This document shows positions 62,728-64,000 of a stretch of 64,000 bases of DNA, piece after piece (the first letter of the stretch is position 1; each line of letters begins with the position of its first letter). The notes below the pieces were generated by a model. That model made no database searches. It saw only the letters and a list, made by a program, of their open reading frames with translations, and was not told the origin of the DNA. The translations under genes and the position numbers were made by a program. Source of the stretch: CAYMZZ01 sp047600605 (GTDB lineage Bacteria > Bacteroidota > Bacteroidia > Chitinophagales > Chitinophagaceae); contig JASGKK010000001.1 of the NCBI GenBank assembly GCA_047600605.1, forward strand, positions 1,736,001-1,800,000. Reading direction: 5' to 3'.

Positions 62728-64000
62728 ATGACGGAAAAAATCCTTATTCTCGATTTTGGTTCCCAATATACTCAATTGATCGCCAGGGCTGTACGAGAGG
62801 CCAATGTGTACTGTGAGATCATTCCCTATCACAAATCATTCACCTTCGAGCCGGGCCTGAAGGGCATTATTCTTTCTGGCTCACCTTTTTCGGTCAATGA
62901 GCCGGATGCACCGGATGTGGATATTCAGGCTTTTGTGAAAAAAGTGCCGGTTTTGGGAGTCTGTTATGGTGCCCAGCTTACTGCGAAGCGTTTTGGTGGT
63001 GTGGTTGCCAAAAGCAATAAACGGGAATATGGACGTGCCATGCTGGAGCGCAAACAGGAAGATCCATTGTTTGCAGGCGTATCGGCACATAGCCAGGTCT
63101 GGATGAGCCATAGCGATACCATTAAAGAACTGCCTGCCGGTTTTGAACTGCTGGCCGATACCGAGAGCATTCCGGTAGCCGCATTCCGCCGGACACAGAA
63201 CGGCTCCGCTGAATGCGCCCTTTATGGTGTACAGTTTCACCCCGAAGTATATCACTCTGCTGAAGGCAAAAAAATACTCTTCAACTTCCTGACTGTTATC
63301 TGTGGCTGTGCGCAGGACTGGACTCCTGCCCATTTTATTACCGATACAGTAGAAGCACTGCGTCAGCAGATCGGCAACCGCAAGGTGATCATGGCCCTGA
63401 GTGGAGGGGTTGATTCAACTGTAGCCGCCACGCTGATTCACCGTGCTATCGGAGATCGTCTTTATGGCATCTTTGTTGACAATGGAGTGCTCCGCAAAGG
63501 TGAATTCGAATCCGTACTGGCCACTTATGCCAAACTCGGATTGAATGTAAAAGGTGTGGATGCCAAACAGATTTTTTATAAAGAGCTGGAAGGCAAGACA
63601 GATCCTGAAGCCAAACGTAAAGTCATCGGCAAACTCTTTATTGATATATTCCAGGACGAAGCCCGTCATATTGAAGGCATTGAATTACTGGGACAGGGTA
63701 CGATCTATCCGGATGTGATCGAAAGCGTATCCGTACATGGCCCTTCTGTCACTATCAAATCGCACCACAATGTGGGTGGATTGCCTGAAAAAATGCATCT
63801 GGAACTGGTAGAACCTTTGCGTTATCTTTTCAAAGATGAGGTTCGCAAAGTCGGTCGTGAGTTGGGCATTCCTGACGAAATGATTGACCGCCATCCTTTC
63901 CCCGGACCGGGTCTGGCTATCCGCATCCTGGGCGAGATCACTGAAGAAAAGGTACGGTTGTTGCAGGAAGCTGATCACCTTTATGTTAAAGGTCTGAAAG
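62728..64000 (+). CDS. guaA: GMP synthase (5' part)
   Basis: The first 424 codons of glutamine-hydrolysing GMP synthase; the gene runs off the right edge. Class I amidotransferase motifs are EKILILDFGSQYTQLIARAV, catalytic Cys in LGVCYGAQL and GVQFHPEVYHS; the ATP pyrophosphatase P-loop is ALSGGVDSTVAA, followed by FVDNGVLRKGE, IEGIELLGQGTIYPDVIESV and HPFPGPGLAIRIL. It aminates XMP to GMP. It is divergent from the GIN-domain lipoprotein; TACCTTCG, 12 bases before the ATG, is a near-consensus -7 element and would give a very short leader. Confidence 0.96.
   Translation, partial: MTEKILILDFGSQYTQLIARAVREANVYCEIIPYHKSFTFEPGLKGIILSGSPFSVNEPDAPDVDIQAFVKKVPVLGVCYGAQLTAKRFGGVVAKSNKREYGRAMLERKQEDPLFAGVSAHSQVWMSHSDTIKELPAGFELLADTESIPVAAFRRTQNGSAECALYGVQFHPEVYHSAEGKKILFNFLTVICGCAQDWTPAHFITDTVEALRQQIGNRKVIMALSGGVDSTVAATLIHRAIGDRLYGIFVDNGVLRKGEFESVLATYAKLGLNVKGVDAKQIFYKELEGKTDPEAKRKVIGKLFIDIFQDEARHIEGIELLGQGTIYPDVIESVSVHGPSVTIKSHHNVGGLPEKMHLELVEPLRYLFKDEVRKVGRELGIPDEMIDRHPFPGPGLAIRILGEITEEKVRLLQEADHLYVKGLK

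Noticed and set aside
1..64000. tRNA, rRNA, insertion sequences, prophage or integrases
   Set aside because: None was found by eye: no cloverleaf with CCA end, no transposase or integrase motifs, no terminal inverted repeats flanking genes.

Overview
The window is chromosomal DNA from a member of the Bacteroidota, most probably family Chitinophagaceae. The evidence is: type IX secretion C-terminal domains (25.3 and 42.1 kb), a TonB receptor with a carboxypeptidase-regulatory domain, an Rpb6-like RNA polymerase omega subunit, DUF4835/DUF4296 proteins, glycine-rich RRM proteins, almost no Shine-Dalgarno sequences, and promoters of the form TTTG-N19-TAnnTTTG (the one before ompA is exact). The family assignment is inference. 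I saw no tRNA, rRNA, CRISPR array, transposase or prophage.

Layout. 0-3.3 kb: electrophile/quinone defence (kefC/kefF-like pair divergent from a ring-cleaving dioxygenase, a hydrolase and a GNAT protein). 3.4-7.5 kb: lipoprotein, then a hybrid histidine kinase divergent from an Hpt protein and a LytTR regulator. 7.5-7.96 kb: gene-poor stretch with a repeat-bearing putative transcript and a perfect terminator. 8-13.2 kb: beta-CASP hydrolase, DUF4442, thioredoxin, membrane-anchored papain-like protease, a secreted protein and a 46-residue membrane peptide. 13.2-17.3 kb: TonB receptor plus beta-propeller phytase behind a Pho-box-like array of 11-bp repeats. 17.4-25 kb: lysA, scpB, an isolated atpG, a lipoprotein and secA. 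25-31.5 kb: T9SS cargo protein, methyltransferase, two LuxR-type regulators, a kinase and a membrane protein, around a gene-free 0.8 kb with paired DnaA boxes and clustered palindromes. 31.8-39 kb (minus strand): CoA-transferase scoAB, DUF4296, DUF4835, coaBC, rpoZ, bamD, ompA. 39-52 kb (plus strand): polyprenyl synthase, recJ, a 1637-residue secreted nuclease-like protein, rpsF-rpsR-rplI, an RRM protein, a glycosyltransferase-phosphatase fusion and a universal stress protein. 52-60 kb: alpha-2-macroglobulin and pbpC, divergent. 60-64 kb: amine oxidase, GIN-domain lipoprotein, start of guaA.

Two window-wide features stand out. Five conserved genes (secA, DUF4835, RRM protein, alpha-2-macroglobulin, GIN-domain protein) are each broken by one single-base indel, three of them at a GCCGGCC-like sequence. 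Because secA is essential, sequencing error is the likeliest cause; I annotate the five as full-length genes. Second, five intergenic gaps carry short-period repeats (9-mer CTTTAWACY, 8-mer TCAAATCY, 8-mer GCACAYTR), usually just after stop codons and twice containing the stop codon itself.
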